This document shows positions 41,623-50,165 of a stretch of 64,000 nucleotides of DNA, piece after piece. A program made the position numbers and the translations under genes. The stretch is from Pseudovibrio exalbescens DSM 16456 (GTDB lineage: Bacteria; Pseudomonadota; Alphaproteobacteria; Rhizobiales; Stappiaceae): contig NZ_AUGS01000011.1 of NCBI RefSeq assembly GCF_000422785.1, forward strand, positions 1 to 64,000, written 5' to 3'. Within the stretch, counting starts at the first letter, position 1. Each line of letters starts with the position of its first letter. The notes below the pieces were generated by a model. That model was not told where the DNA came from. It did not search any database and saw only the letters and a program-made list of their open reading frames with translations.

Positions 41623-41949
41623 ATGTCTAGTACATTGAATAGAAGCAGCGAACACAACTCCACACAACAAGACCTTCAGAAACAGATCGACACCATTAAT
41701 GAGAGCTTGCAACAAATCTCGAACGCCATGTTGCAGGATCAAGGATCTCCTCAACCACAATGGTCGGAGCGCGCCAAGCAAGCGGCAAATCATGTAGCTG
41801 CCAAATCACACGAAGCTGCTGCGGTTATTGGGGAGCAGGCTCACACGCTGGATGACGCGGTTGTTAATCAACTGCGCAGCAAGCCGTATCTGTCGCTTGG
41901 CATTGCAGCGGGCGTCGGTTTTGTTCTCGCACAGCTATCACGGAAGTAA
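41623..41949 (+). CDS. ElaB/YqjD/DUF883-type membrane-anchored protein
   Basis: 108 residues: a Gln-rich helical N-terminal part likely to form a coiled coil (TQQDLQKQIDTINESLQQISNAMLQ), then a C-terminal anchor SKPYLSLGIAAGVGFVLAQLSRK. The P-x-x-S-x-G-x-A-x-G-x-G-x-L pattern is that of DUF883 (ElaB/YqjD). E. coli relatives tether ribosomes to the membrane in stationary phase. The ribosome site AAGGAG precedes the ATG. The next gene starts 2 bp after its stop. Confidence 0.85.
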   Translation: MSSTLNRSSEHNSTQQDLQKQIDTINESLQQISNAMLQDQGSPQPQWSERAKQAANHVAAKSHEAAAVIGEQAHTLDDAVVNQLRSKPYLSLGIAAGVGFVLAQLSRK

Positions 41950-41951
41950 TC

Positions 41952-42359
41952 ATGTTCGGGTTACTCTCACCTTTCATCGACCTGGCAAGAGCTGAGGTGA
42001 GACGAGCGCAGAGGCAGCTTTTGAAAGCTTGCCTTTGCGCGCTCGGCTTGGGCCTGCTGGCTTTGACCAGCTATGGATTCATCATATCAGCGGCGTTCAT
42101 GGCATTGAGCGAAGTTTACGGACCGGTTGCCTCATGTCTGATCCTTGGTGCACTTACCCTTATTGCGGCCCTCTCAGCTCTGTGTGTTGTCTTGATCCGC
42201 GGGAAATCTAATAGCGGTTACCCAGCAAGCAGATCGCCGGCCCGAAGCGCTCAGCCGTCCTCCAATGTGGTTGGAACTGGCCAAAGTCCATCACCTCTCG
42301 GCGCCCCCGCTCTCTTGGCCTTGACCGCTCTGAGTGCGTTTGTTCTGAGCCGGAAGTAA
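41952..42359 (+). CDS. YqjE/holin-X-type small membrane protein
   Basis: 135 residues: an amphipathic start (FIDLARAEVRRAQRQLLKACLCALG), two long hydrophobic helices, a Ser/Pro-rich linker and a third short hydrophobic end. The arrangement follows the YqjE-like ('putative holin-X') proteins usually paired with YqjD/DUF883 partners, as here 2 bp away. It is not evidence of a prophage. Function is unknown, but likely membrane stress. Confidence 0.75.
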   Translation: MFGLLSPFIDLARAEVRRAQRQLLKACLCALGLGLLALTSYGFIISAAFMALSEVYGPVASCLILGALTLIAALSALCVVLIRGKSNSGYPASRSPARSAQPSSNVVGTGQSPSPLGAPALLALTALSAFVLSRK

Positions 42360-42406
42360 GCTGACAGTTCGTAGCATCAGCGACGACAGGGGATGACCCG
42401 CGACCT

Positions 42407-43069
42407 TTACTCAAGCGCGCTTGGTTTTTTGACAAGGTACTCCGGCAAGTAACAACTGAGGTAAGCGACGGCAGCCCTCTGTCCCTCTTCGGCCATTGTA
42501 TCCGTGATGTTCCCGTGCTCTTGGTGTGAGATGGAATAGATCTTGTCCGCGATTTGTAATGCGATCGCAAATATGTTGCGATCTGCAGGTAGCGGAGGAA
42601 GAACAAACAAACGTTCGTGAAAACCGAAGATACGTTTTCCGAGAACATCGTCATGCAAATAATCTGCATGACTAATCGTACTGATCAGGTGTTGCCCAAG
42701 TATCAAGTCACGTGCGTATTTCTTCCGTCTGTAGTAATCAACAAAACGCTTTTCTACTTCGATCGTGATATCGCGCCAGTTGTTTATTTCAGCGTAGTTC
42801 AACGGCTCATCGAGGGTTTTATCGAAGTCCTCGAATATTTCCTCCGCAAGTTCAGAAAGAAGCGCATTTATTTTCGGAAAGAAATGATAGACTGACGATG
42901 GTGGAATACCTGCCAGATCCGCTACCTGATAAAGCGATAGGTCGCCAACCGGGGTCGTCTCGAGGAGCTCTGATGCTGCGTCGAGAATAATGCGTTTTCG
43001 TTCAACACTGCGAGCCTGAGTTCTCCGCTTTGGCCTTCCGGTTTTTTTTGAAGCACGAGTGTTGGTCAT
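42407..43069 (-). CDS. TetR-family regulator of the agmatine operon
   Basis: About 220 residues. A basic start (KKTGRPKRRTQARS) precedes the helix-turn-helix block RKRIILDAASELLETTPVGDLSLYQVADLAGIPPSSVYHFFPKINALLSELAEEIF. The ligand-binding half is helical and poorly conserved. It is the last gene of the antiporter-aguA-tetR series on this strand. The ATG at 43069 has TAGGGT upstream. It probably senses agmatine or a polyamine and regulates the divergent promoter at 45.7-46.1 kb. Confidence 0.88.
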   Translation of the reverse strand: MTNTRASKKTGRPKRRTQARSVERKRIILDAASELLETTPVGDLSLYQVADLAGIPPSSVYHFFPKINALLSELAEEIFEDFDKTLDEPLNYAEINNWRDITIEVEKRFVDYYRRKKYARDLILGQHLISTISHADYLHDDVLGKRIFGFHERLFVLPPLPADRNIFAIALQIADKIYSISHQEHGNITDTMAEEGQRAAVAYLSCYLPEYLVKKPSALE

Positions 43070-43167
43070 TTTTACCCTAACGTTCAAGCTGGATCTCACG
43101 ACGTGCGAGACCCAGCCTCTCAATTGTAATGTGTTAAACGCATATGATCATGCGGAACACATAAGTG

Positions 43168-44259
43168 TCAGACAGCGGGCACCTGTTGTGTGATACAATG
43201 AATGTTTCCACCACCAAGCAGTATTTCCCGTGCCTCGACCCCGACGACCTTATGATCCGGGAAAATGCCCTCAAGTGTCTGTTTTGCCTTATCGTCCCAT
43301 GCAGGGTCAAGCAACGGCATGACTATGCGTCCATTGGTGATAAGGAAGTTGACGTACGATCCCGCAAGTCGTTCGCCAGCCTCGCGCTCCATGCCATCAC
43401 TCGGATCGATACCGGCCGCCTCTTCAGCCGTCATGTGAAGGGGGCCCGGAACGTGGAGTTTATGTATCTTGAGCTGGCGTCCTTTTGCATCCGTCGCAGA
43501 TGAAAGCACCTCAAAAGCTTCTCTCGAAATCTCATATTGCGGATCTTTGGGGTCCTCACACCAGGAGAGAATGACTTCTCCGGGCTTGGCAAGGTGTATC
43601 AGATTATCAACGTGACCATTCGTTTCGTCGTTGTATAAGCCGCGTGGAATCCAGATGATCTTTTCCAGATTAAGATAGTCTTTTAATACACCCTCCAATT
43701 CCGACTTGCTCAGGCTTGGATTGCGACTTGGGTGGAGAAGGCACTCTTCGGTTACATAAAGCGTTCCTTCTCCGTCCACGTGAATGGATCCGCCTTCCAG
43801 AATGATTGGCGCCCTGTAGTGATCGTCCCCATGAAACTCGCAGATTTTCTGTGCTACCTGATCATCCAGATCCCAAGGGAAGTACAGCCCATCCACGAGG
43901 CCGCCCCAAGCATTGAAACCCCAGTCCACGCCGCGACGCTGCCCTTTGCCATCTACAACATAAGATGGTCCAAAGTCGCGCACCCAGGAGTCATTTGTAG
44001 ATATTTCGACAACTCTGATGTGTGCTGGGAGGCGTGTGCGGGCATTTGCAAACTGCGCTGCGCTAACACCAACGAAAACGGGTGTTTCCTCGGCAATGGC
44101 CTTCGCAACTTCAACAAAAGCTCTTTGAGCCGGTTTCGCACCGTCGCGCCAATTGTCGGGGCGTTCAGGCCAAGTAATCCAAACAGCAGCCTGCGGTTCA
44201 AATTCACCTGGCATTCTGAAGCCATCTTCGCGTGGCGTTGAAGTATGTGTGACAGTCAT
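43168..44259 (-). CDS. aguA: Agmatine deiminase AguA
   Basis: 363 residues, family PF04371. It contains [93 protein letters not shown] and the catalytic cysteine near the end in [13 protein letters not shown]. It hydrolyses agmatine to N-carbamoylputrescine and ammonia. The ATG at 44259 has GGAG 6 bp upstream. It lies 54 bp after the antiporter gene. Confidence 0.95.
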   Translation of the reverse strand: MTVTHTSTPREDGFRMPGEFEPQAAVWITWPERPDNWRDGAKPAQRAFVEVAKAIAEETPVFVGVSAAQFANARTRLPAHIRVVEISTNDSWVRDFGPSYVVDGKGQRRGVDWGFNAWGGLVDGLYFPWDLDDQVAQKICEFHGDDHYRAPIILEGGSIHVDGEGTLYVTEECLLHPSRNPSLSKSELEGVLKDYLNLEKIIWIPRGLYNDETNGHVDNLIHLAKPGEVILSWCEDPKDPQYEISREAFEVLSSATDAKGRQLKIHKLHVPGPLHMTAEEAAGIDPSDGMEREAGERLAGSYVNFLITNGRIVMPLLDPAWDDKAKQTLEGIFPDHKVVGVEAREILLGGGNIHCITQQVPAV

Positions 44260-44313
44260 TTTTCGCTCCATAGTGAGCCGGACAGTATGGCTCTCCGGCT
44301 TTGAACTTGATCA

Positions 44314-45723
44314 TCAGTTCTTGACTTCCGCGCCTTTTTCGATCTTTTGCCGTTTGATCGCACCGTTCAAAATCCATTCCCCAATGCCGATGGTGATGAT
44401 CACGCCAATGGAAACCGGTGCGCTGTAAGACCAGTCGATGCTACCGATGGGCAGGTCCGGGAAAACGAACAGGACGACCGCCTGCGCAATGAAGAAAAGA
44501 CAGACCGCAACGATCACAACCTGAACGCCAAAACTTCCTGGCACTCGATATGGCCGCTCAACGTCGGGTTGGGATGCGCGCAGCTTCAAATGCGCTGGGA
44601 ACATGAAAATGTACGGCAGCAGGAAGATGCAGGAAGAGAATGCGAAAATTGACCAGAACAACTCGTCGCTTTCGCCTGCAAACAGACCATAGATCAGAAT
44701 GACAGCAGAGGAGACAAGACCGGTAATGACGTTCGCGCCGATCGGTGTGCGATGTACAGGGTGCTCTTTTGCGACGGGTGCTGGCAATTCCCCTGCCTGA
44801 GCGGCCTCCATGGCAGCGCGGGTCGCGCCCATGGTCCAAGTAACCATATTGGCCAGGAAAGTGCACAATGTCAGAATGCCGATTGCATAAACCATGAACT
44901 GGCCAAAAGACCCCTGCCCAAACAGCAGTTTCAATGTTTGGACAATCCCGGCAACCAGTCCAATTTCAGCAACTGGAAGCGCCATCAAAATGCCAATGGT
45001 ACCAAAGACATAAAGGCCGGTAACCAAAGCTGCTGCGATCAGTATGGATTTCGGGACATCTTTGCGTGGATCGCGGATTTCCTTGCCCATTGTGGCGATC
45101 AGCTCAAACCCGAGAAGGTTAAAGACAATAACGGGTAGAAAACCCAGGCCTGAATCGACTGAGGGGGCCATGGTCTTCCAGGAAAACTCGTTGGCAATGC
45201 CATTTCTTGCAGCAAACCAGACGCCGCCTATTCCCAGAACCAGAATAACGAGAACCTTGAAGAGTGCGCCCAGGTTGACAACCCAAACACCCGTATCAAC
45301 GGAGACATTGCAAATCCAAACGGTTAGCCAGGTCAACGCGAGACAAATAACGATCTGGAGCCACAGGTTCATTCCGGGGAAGAACAGTTCGGCAAACATG
45401 CCAGCAAACATTATGTAGACCGCGGGCATCCACAGTGCCACGTTGATCCAATAGTACCAGGTTGTTCGGACTGCCCATTTGTAGCCAAAGGCTCGTTTTA
45501 CCCAATCGTAGATACCTCCTTCATCCGGGTAGGTTGTGCCCAGTTCCGACGAGATTAAACCGTAGGGTATTACGAACAAAATCAGCGTGATCAGCCACCA
45601 GGTAATGGACGACGGCCCAATCGACGCTGATGCCGTCAATCCATCAACTACCAAAACCGCACAGACACTGAATAGCGTTAAACTGGGTAAGCCCATTCTT
45701 TTCTCAGAGCCAGAAGTACTCAT
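44314..45723 (-). CDS. APC-family antiporter, probable agmatine/putrescine exchanger
   Basis: 469 residues and about twelve helices of the amino acid-polyamine-organocation superfamily. It resembles glutamate/GABA- and agmatine/putrescine-type antiporters (SSELGTTYPDEGGIYDWVKRAFGYKWAVRTTWYYWINVALW; FNLLGFELIATMGKEIRDPRKDVPKSI). It leads the operon with aguA, behind AAGGAGA, and faces the carbamoyltransferase gene. Exchange of outside agmatine for inside putrescine would make the pathway self-sustaining. Substrate is inferred from context. Confidence 0.85.
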   Translation of the reverse strand: MSTSGSEKRMGLPSLTLFSVCAVLVVDGLTASASIGPSSITWWLITLILFVIPYGLISSELGTTYPDEGGIYDWVKRAFGYKWAVRTTWYYWINVALWMPAVYIMFAGMFAELFFPGMNLWLQIVICLALTWLTVWICNVSVDTGVWVVNLGALFKVLVILVLGIGGVWFAARNGIANEFSWKTMAPSVDSGLGFLPVIVFNLLGFELIATMGKEIRDPRKDVPKSILIAAALVTGLYVFGTIGILMALPVAEIGLVAGIVQTLKLLFGQGSFGQFMVYAIGILTLCTFLANMVTWTMGATRAAMEAAQAGELPAPVAKEHPVHRTPIGANVITGLVSSAVILIYGLFAGESDELFWSIFAFSSCIFLLPYIFMFPAHLKLRASQPDVERPYRVPGSFGVQVVIVAVCLFFIAQAVVLFVFPDLPIGSIDWSYSAPVSIGVIITIGIGEWILNGAIKRQKIEKGAEVKN

Positions 45724-46131
45724 CTTTCGTCTCCTTATGACGAGTGTTCAAAAGGACGCCGGTGTCTGTGCATGCCCATGAGCTCATTACTAACCGGTAG
45801 ACGATAGCGGCGGACACCTCATCCTCAAAAGGATGATATACGACCGATAAAAATCGCCTTTGAGAAATGTCAAATACCGACATAAATCTATCTATAATTC
45901 ATCAATGCGCAGTCTAATTTGCATTATAGCGACGATAATTTGAAAAAATATAAAGAATATCTGCAATTCCAAGGCGCTAAAAAGATATTTATCGAGTTAT
46001 TGATTATTATCAATGTCGATAAATATCGATTCGGTGTAGCTGTGATATAGCACGGTGTCGCCGAGATTGGGGCGCCCCATGCTTCTGATATTGATGGTCC
46101 GGTGAATGCCGGCACTACTAGGAGCAACAAA
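45724..46131. promoter_or_regulatory. Divergent control region of the agmatine deiminase pathway
   Basis: About 400 bp, AT-rich, between the antiporter and carbamoyltransferase genes. It contains a nested palindrome centred on a perfect FNR/FixK box (separate entry). The TetR protein encoded in the operon probably also binds here. AGGAGC precedes the ptcA ATG. No gene is seen. Confidence 0.75.
46000..46013. promoter_or_regulatory. FNR/FixK/ANR box inside a longer palindrome
   Basis: TTGAT-TATT-ATCAA is an exact match to the FNR/FixK consensus TTGAT-N4-ATCAA. It is embedded in a larger inverted repeat with arms ATATTTATCGA (45985-45995) and TCGATAAATAT (46016-46026). The box lies 118 bp before ptcA and about 280 bp before the antiporter gene, and implies low-oxygen activation. 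Confidence 0.82.
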
Positions 46132-47178
46132 ATGAAAGAGCCAAGTTCCAGCGCCACAAACCTGCAAAAAAGTAATCTCCGCCACTTTTTGACCACCCAG
46201 GATTTCACAAGAAAAGAACTGGAGGACATACTCGACTTGATGAGGCTGCTGAAGGATGCGCGCCGTGAAAACGCCGTGCCGCAGCTTTTCAAAGGCAAGT
46301 CTGTGGCGATGATTTTCGAACAGCCTTCGACCAGGACTCGCGTTTCTTTCGAAACTGCCGCAACTATTCTTGGCGGACATGGTCTTTTCCTGTCGCCAAA
46401 GGACATTCACCTAGGCTCCAAAGAGAGTTTGGCTGACACCGGACGCGTTTTGTCGCGGATGGTGGATGTCATAATGGCCAGAGTGGATGACCATAAAACA
46501 GTTGCAGATCTTGCTAAGTATTCGACAGTCCCAGTGATCAACGGACTTTGTGACTGGCTGCATCCGACCCAAATCATGGCAGATCTTTTCACGATGCAAG
46601 AACACTTGCCCAAAGGAAAGAATTTGAGCGATCTGACCGTTGCGTTTGTGGGTGACGCAACCAACGTTTGCTCATCACTGATGTTTGCCTGCACAAAATT
46701 TGGAATGCACTTCAAGCATATCGGTCCAGAGAAATACCAGGCACCAACCAAATGGCGCGAAATCGCACTGGAAAATATCAACGAATCCGGAGGTCAACTC
46801 ACAATAACTGACGACGTCGCGGCGGTTGAGGGGTGCGATATTATTGTTGCTGACAGCTTCTACTGGTTCGGTCAGGAAGATGAAAAAGAAGAGCGTTTAG
46901 CAGCGTTTATGCCGAAATATGTCGTTACTGAAGATATGATGGCTGCTGCGGGACCGGATGCAATTTTCATGCATTGCCTCCCGGCCAACGATCAGCGGGA
47001 AGTTACGCGTGAGGTCATGGATGGACCTCGTTCGGTCATATTCGATGAGGCGGAAAACCGACTGTCCGCACAAATGGCGCTCTTGGTCTACTTCTCCCAC
47101 AAGGACGTGAAGGAACCGACGCAGGAGCGTGTTCAGGAATTCGAAACTCGCATCAAGAGCTTTCTTGAAAAACTCTGA
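46132..47178 (+). CDS. ptcA: Putrescine carbamoyltransferase
   Basis: 348 residues of the aspartate/ornithine carbamoyltransferase family. The carbamoyl-phosphate loop is QPSTRTRVSFE. FVGDATNVCSSLMFACTKFGMHFKHIGPE, WLHPTQIMAD and FMHCLPANDQREVTREVMDG follow. Overall wording (LGGHG, RVLSRMVDVIMARV, EHLPKGKNLSD, FDEAENRL) is much closer to bacterial putrescine carbamoyltransferase than to ArgF. It would split N-carbamoylputrescine with phosphate into putrescine and carbamoyl phosphate. AGGAGC precedes the ATG at 46132. It is followed by carbamate kinase, which supports the assignment. Ornithine carbamoyltransferase is the alternative. Confidence 0.88.
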   Translation: MKEPSSSATNLQKSNLRHFLTTQDFTRKELEDILDLMRLLKDARRENAVPQLFKGKSVAMIFEQPSTRTRVSFETAATILGGHGLFLSPKDIHLGSKESLADTGRVLSRMVDVIMARVDDHKTVADLAKYSTVPVINGLCDWLHPTQIMADLFTMQEHLPKGKNLSDLTVAFVGDATNVCSSLMFACTKFGMHFKHIGPEKYQAPTKWREIALENINESGGQLTITDDVAAVEGCDIIVADSFYWFGQEDEKEERLAAFMPKYVVTEDMMAAAGPDAIFMHCLPANDQREVTREVMDGPRSVIFDEAENRLSAQMALLVYFSHKDVKEPTQERVQEFETRIKSFLEKL

Positions 47179-47230
47179 AACCTAGTGTGGTGGCGATCAT
47201 CCGCATCGTCACCCTTTCAGGAAGGTTGAC

Positions 47231-48190
47231 ATGAGAATTGTTGTAGCACTGGGTGGCAACGCCATCCTTCAACGCGGCGAACCTCTCGAGTGCGATGTCC
47301 AGCGTCGCAATATCCAGGAGGCCGCTCGCTCAATCGCGCGACTGGCAGAGCATCATCAAGTGGTCCTTAATCATGGGAATGGCCCCCAAGTTGGGCTTCT
47401 AGCTTTGATGAGTGAGGCTTACAAGGATGTGAAGGCCTATCCTTTGGACGCGCTTGGTGCCCAAACCCAAGGATTGATTGGCTTCATGTTCGAGCAAGAG
47501 CTGCGTAATGCGATGCCCGGTCGTGAAGTCTGCACGTTATCCACGCAAACTGTTGTCGATCCCAATGACCCGGCCTTTGAAAATCCAAGTAAATATGTTG
47601 GCCCTATCTATCGTGAAGAAATGCGGGCGGCTGTCGAGGCGGAGCATCCTGATTGGGTATTGCGGCGAGATGGCAACTATTGGCGCCGTGTTGTGCCATC
47701 CCCCAAGCCTATCGAGATATTGGAGTTGGCTTCTCTACGGAATCTGATCGACAAGACTGATGCCACGGTGATTTGCGGTGGCGGTGGTGGGGTTCCGGTT
47801 ACACGCGGTTCAGATGGGGTTTTGCATGGTGTAGAAGCGGTTATTGACAAGGATAGAGCTTCCCGGCTGCTGGCCGAAGGAATTTATGCAGACGCATTCC
47901 TTATCCTTAGCGATGTGAAAGCCGTTGCAACAGACTTCGGTCGTCCGGGCTCGCGGGATATTCATTTTGCTACACCGGACGCATTGGAGCGGTTCGACTT
48001 TCCGCCTGGATCTATGGGGCCAAAAGTTGAGGCGGTATGCCAGTTCGTCCGTCAAACCGGTAAAATAGCGGCAATTGGTGCTCTCAACCAAGCGGCGGAA
48101 ATTCTCGAGGGCAAGGCCGGGACAATTGTCAAACCGGATGTGCCAAACGACCTGATTTACTACGAGGACGTCCTCCCCAGCGTTGCATAA
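47231..48190 (+). CDS. arcC: Carbamate kinase
   Basis: 319 residues, full length. It has VVALGGNAILQRGEP at the N terminus, LNHGNGPQVGLLALMSEA, TQTVVDPNDPAFENPSKYVGP, ICGGGGGVPV and EAVIDKDRASRLLAEGIYADAFLILSDVKAVATDFG. It transfers phosphate from carbamoyl phosphate to ADP, yielding ATP, CO2 and ammonia. It lies 52 bp after ptcA and completes the agmatine deiminase route. A strong terminator follows. Confidence 0.96.
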   Translation: MRIVVALGGNAILQRGEPLECDVQRRNIQEAARSIARLAEHHQVVLNHGNGPQVGLLALMSEAYKDVKAYPLDALGAQTQGLIGFMFEQELRNAMPGREVCTLSTQTVVDPNDPAFENPSKYVGPIYREEMRAAVEAEHPDWVLRRDGNYWRRVVPSPKPIEILELASLRNLIDKTDATVICGGGGGVPVTRGSDGVLHGVEAVIDKDRASRLLAEGIYADAFLILSDVKAVATDFGRPGSRDIHFATPDALERFDFPPGSMGPKVEAVCQFVRQTGKIAAIGALNQAAEILEGKAGTIVKPDVPNDLIYYEDVLPSVA

Positions 48191-48220
48191 AAACTCAATT
48201 CAACGCGTGGTCCTCCGACT

Positions 48221-48252
48221 GCCAGGCCTAATCCCTCAGGGCCTGGCTTTTT
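48221..48252 (+). terminator. Intrinsic terminator of ptcA-arcC
   Basis: Arms GCCAGGCC (48221-48228) and GGCCTGGC (48240-48247) with an 11-nt loop, followed by TTTTT. Confidence 0.9.
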
Positions 48253-48290
48253 CCTGCCAAAATCAAAGCCGGCTTTTATTTCGCTGTTGG

Positions 48291-49685
48291 TCACTGCAGC
48301 ATCTCCATAAGGAAGTCGCGATCGGGAAACTCGATGGCTTCAATGCCACAGTTATCCAAGAGGTTCTTGGCATTCCAGATGAGGCCCAGGAAGGGTGTTG
48401 CCATTACATTGCGGTAGCCGTTGAATAGTGCCTCACATTCATGGGCAACTGCTACTGGATCGCGGACACTCATACGGGTTGCCAGCCCGCTCAGGAGGGA
48501 AAAGCCGGTTACATGGGCGTCATTCTGGTCTTCTTGAGCCTGGAATATCCGTCGCAGATAATGCAGCATCGCCAGTTCGGGATGGCTTTGAAAGACTGCC
48601 TTGAGGCATTCTCCAGTGTGGTACTCTGCAAACCCCTCATTCAGCACCGGTGAGTGAATCCAGGCCAATGCGCCCTCTGCGCTATGTTGCATCGCGGGTG
48701 CGTTTACCAGATGATATAGGTCGTGCGTGGCTTCGTGGCAGAGAATTTCCGCAATTGCGAGAAGCGGAATACCAACGTCCAGCGTTATGGTGGGCTCTTT
48801 CCGAAAAAAGGGCAAGTCGGGAAGCATGTTCCACGAAACCAACCGGCAAGCCGGGTCTTGGTGGTTTCCAAGAACGCAATCCACGGTGCAATCTAAGTCT
48901 TGCAAAGCCGAAAGGTCAGGCCTTTGCAGCTCGGGTGTGGTGGCCGGCAGCGTTTGAAAAAGGCCCTGCCCCCAGTCGAACCAGGAGGGTTCATAGAAAG
49001 CATCGGGAAAGCCCAGAGGACGCTGTGTAATGGCAACGTCGCTGACAGGCGCTGGGGCACGCAAATAGCGGGCCCAATAGCGGGCAATGACATCGCTCAG
49101 GCTTTGCCCCTCATGCCACGGCCGGCCATAGAGGAACTTCGCCAGCCTTAGATGCTTGTCCTTGAATGTTTCTACTCGGTTTTTGAGTCTTCGGTGGAAC
49201 TGAGGATCGCTGGAGGCCAGTGCCTCATCTATTTCTGGGGCCCCCTGATACAAGGCGTAAGCCAGTGTACCGGCGCGATCGGGCGCCGCAGTAAAACCGC
49301 TTTCCCGCTCAATTGCGGCAAAGCTTGGCAAAAATCCTGAACATATGGCCTGAAACTCCGCCTTGAGGGGAACGGGAAGGTCTTTGGCAATCTTCTCCAG
49401 AAACACACCAGTCAGGTCTTCCATAGCCTGTGGAGGGGCAAGGGAAAGTTGACGCAGTGCTGCATAACCCCTGCTCTCTTGGTGCGAGACGTTGATGCCG
49501 AGGTCACGAAGTGCTGGCGGTAGATCAAGAGACAGGTATCGGTCACGATCATGACGCGCCTCATACATGTTGGCTTCTGAGAGCGGTTTGAGAGCCCTTT
49601 CCGCAATAATGAATGGTTTCACGCCAATTCGAGAGGATGTCGCCGGGCTGCTTTTCAGGATTGGGTTCGTGATCCCTATGGTCAT
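48291..49685 (-). CDS. HExxH-motif protein of the peptide-modification locus
   Basis: 464 residues from the ATG at 49685, which has GAGG 6 bp upstream. The middle holds AIAEILCHEATHDLYHLVNAP, a His317-Glu-x-x-His321 metal site in a helix, followed by a Glu/His-rich segment (NEGFAEYHTGECL) that could supply the third ligand. Cysteines and Trp-rich stretches precede it. The protein resembles HExxH-motif proteins found next to radical SAM peptide-maturation genes. Some of those are now regarded as 2-oxoglutarate-dependent peptide beta-hydroxylases and not proteases. Either role would fit. It is the last gene of the rSAM-precursor-HExxH series. Confidence 0.7.
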   Translation of the reverse strand: MTIGITNPILKSSPATSSRIGVKPFIIAERALKPLSEANMYEARHDRDRYLSLDLPPALRDLGINVSHQESRGYAALRQLSLAPPQAMEDLTGVFLEKIAKDLPVPLKAEFQAICSGFLPSFAAIERESGFTAAPDRAGTLAYALYQGAPEIDEALASSDPQFHRRLKNRVETFKDKHLRLAKFLYGRPWHEGQSLSDVIARYWARYLRAPAPVSDVAITQRPLGFPDAFYEPSWFDWGQGLFQTLPATTPELQRPDLSALQDLDCTVDCVLGNHQDPACRLVSWNMLPDLPFFRKEPTITLDVGIPLLAIAEILCHEATHDLYHLVNAPAMQHSAEGALAWIHSPVLNEGFAEYHTGECLKAVFQSHPELAMLHYLRRIFQAQEDQNDAHVTGFSLLSGLATRMSVRDPVAVAHECEALFNGYRNVMATPFLGLIWNAKNLLDNCGIEAIEFPDRDFLMEMLQ

Positions 49686-49828
49686 GGTGAACCTCGCGCG
49701 ACTTGAGGCAGGAATGGCAGATCGGGTCAAGCGTCGAGGGGATCTGCCATCCTTGTGTTTTTCTGAAGGAGCCCCTTACTTCGGGGCGCCCGTTCAAGTA
49801 GCCATGGCCGCTCATTCGGCCTTTGCCG

Positions 49829-50137
49829 CTAGAGCTGTTTTCCGTGGCAATAGCTGCCTTTCGGCGCGCAGTCCTGCGCAACTTGGCAGTTGACCGCGCA
49901 CAGATGCCTCCGGTGGCAATATCTGACCGTGCACATATCAATCTTGCTCTTGCAGCGGTCCGCACCACAGCTGGCTTGCGGAGCGCAGTTGCCTCTGATG
50001 GTTTCGCCGGGGTCCACTTCCGGATCTCTGACCCAGATGAAGTCATTCAGGCCTGCGTCGCGAAGCTTTTCATCGATTTCGTTTTCGAATGTATCGAGAA
50101 AATCACTGAGTTCCTTGGAGAGTTTTGCGTCTGTCAT
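49829..50137 (-). CDS. Cysteine-rich RiPP precursor peptide (candidate)
   Basis: 102 residues from the ATG at 50137, behind AAGGAGA at 7 bp. Residues 1-49 are an acidic, cysteine-free leader (KLSKELSDFLDTFENEID, then a conserved-looking DPEVDPGETIRG). Residues 50-102 form a core with nine cysteines at positions 51, 57, 62, 69, 74, 80, 84, 90 and 97, spaced by 3-6 residues and rich in small, basic and aromatic residues. This leader/core split, placement between a radical SAM/SPASM gene (28 bp) and an HExxH gene, and the strong ribosome site indicate a ribosomal peptide substrate. A weak GCCCC/GGGGC hairpin (49771-49787) follows and could limit downstream transcription. I do not recognise the family. 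Confidence 0.75.
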   Translation of the reverse strand: MTDAKLSKELSDFLDTFENEIDEKLRDAGLNDFIWVRDPEVDPGETIRGNCAPQASCGADRCKSKIDMCTVRYCHRRHLCAVNCQVAQDCAPKGSYCHGKQL

Positions 50138-50165
50138 GTCCCGTCTCCTTTGCTTGCCCTGCACC

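Noticed and set aside
41952-42359. Holin-like protein as a sign of prophage
   Set aside because: It pairs with a DUF883/YqjD-type gene and no other phage gene is nearby; this is the chromosomal YqjD/YqjE-type arrangement.
49561-50046. Long minus-strand frame overlapping the precursor and HExxH genes
   Set aside because: Its translation is Arg/Ala-rich with no family features, and it lies in another frame over two genes with good ribosome sites; it is a shadow frame.
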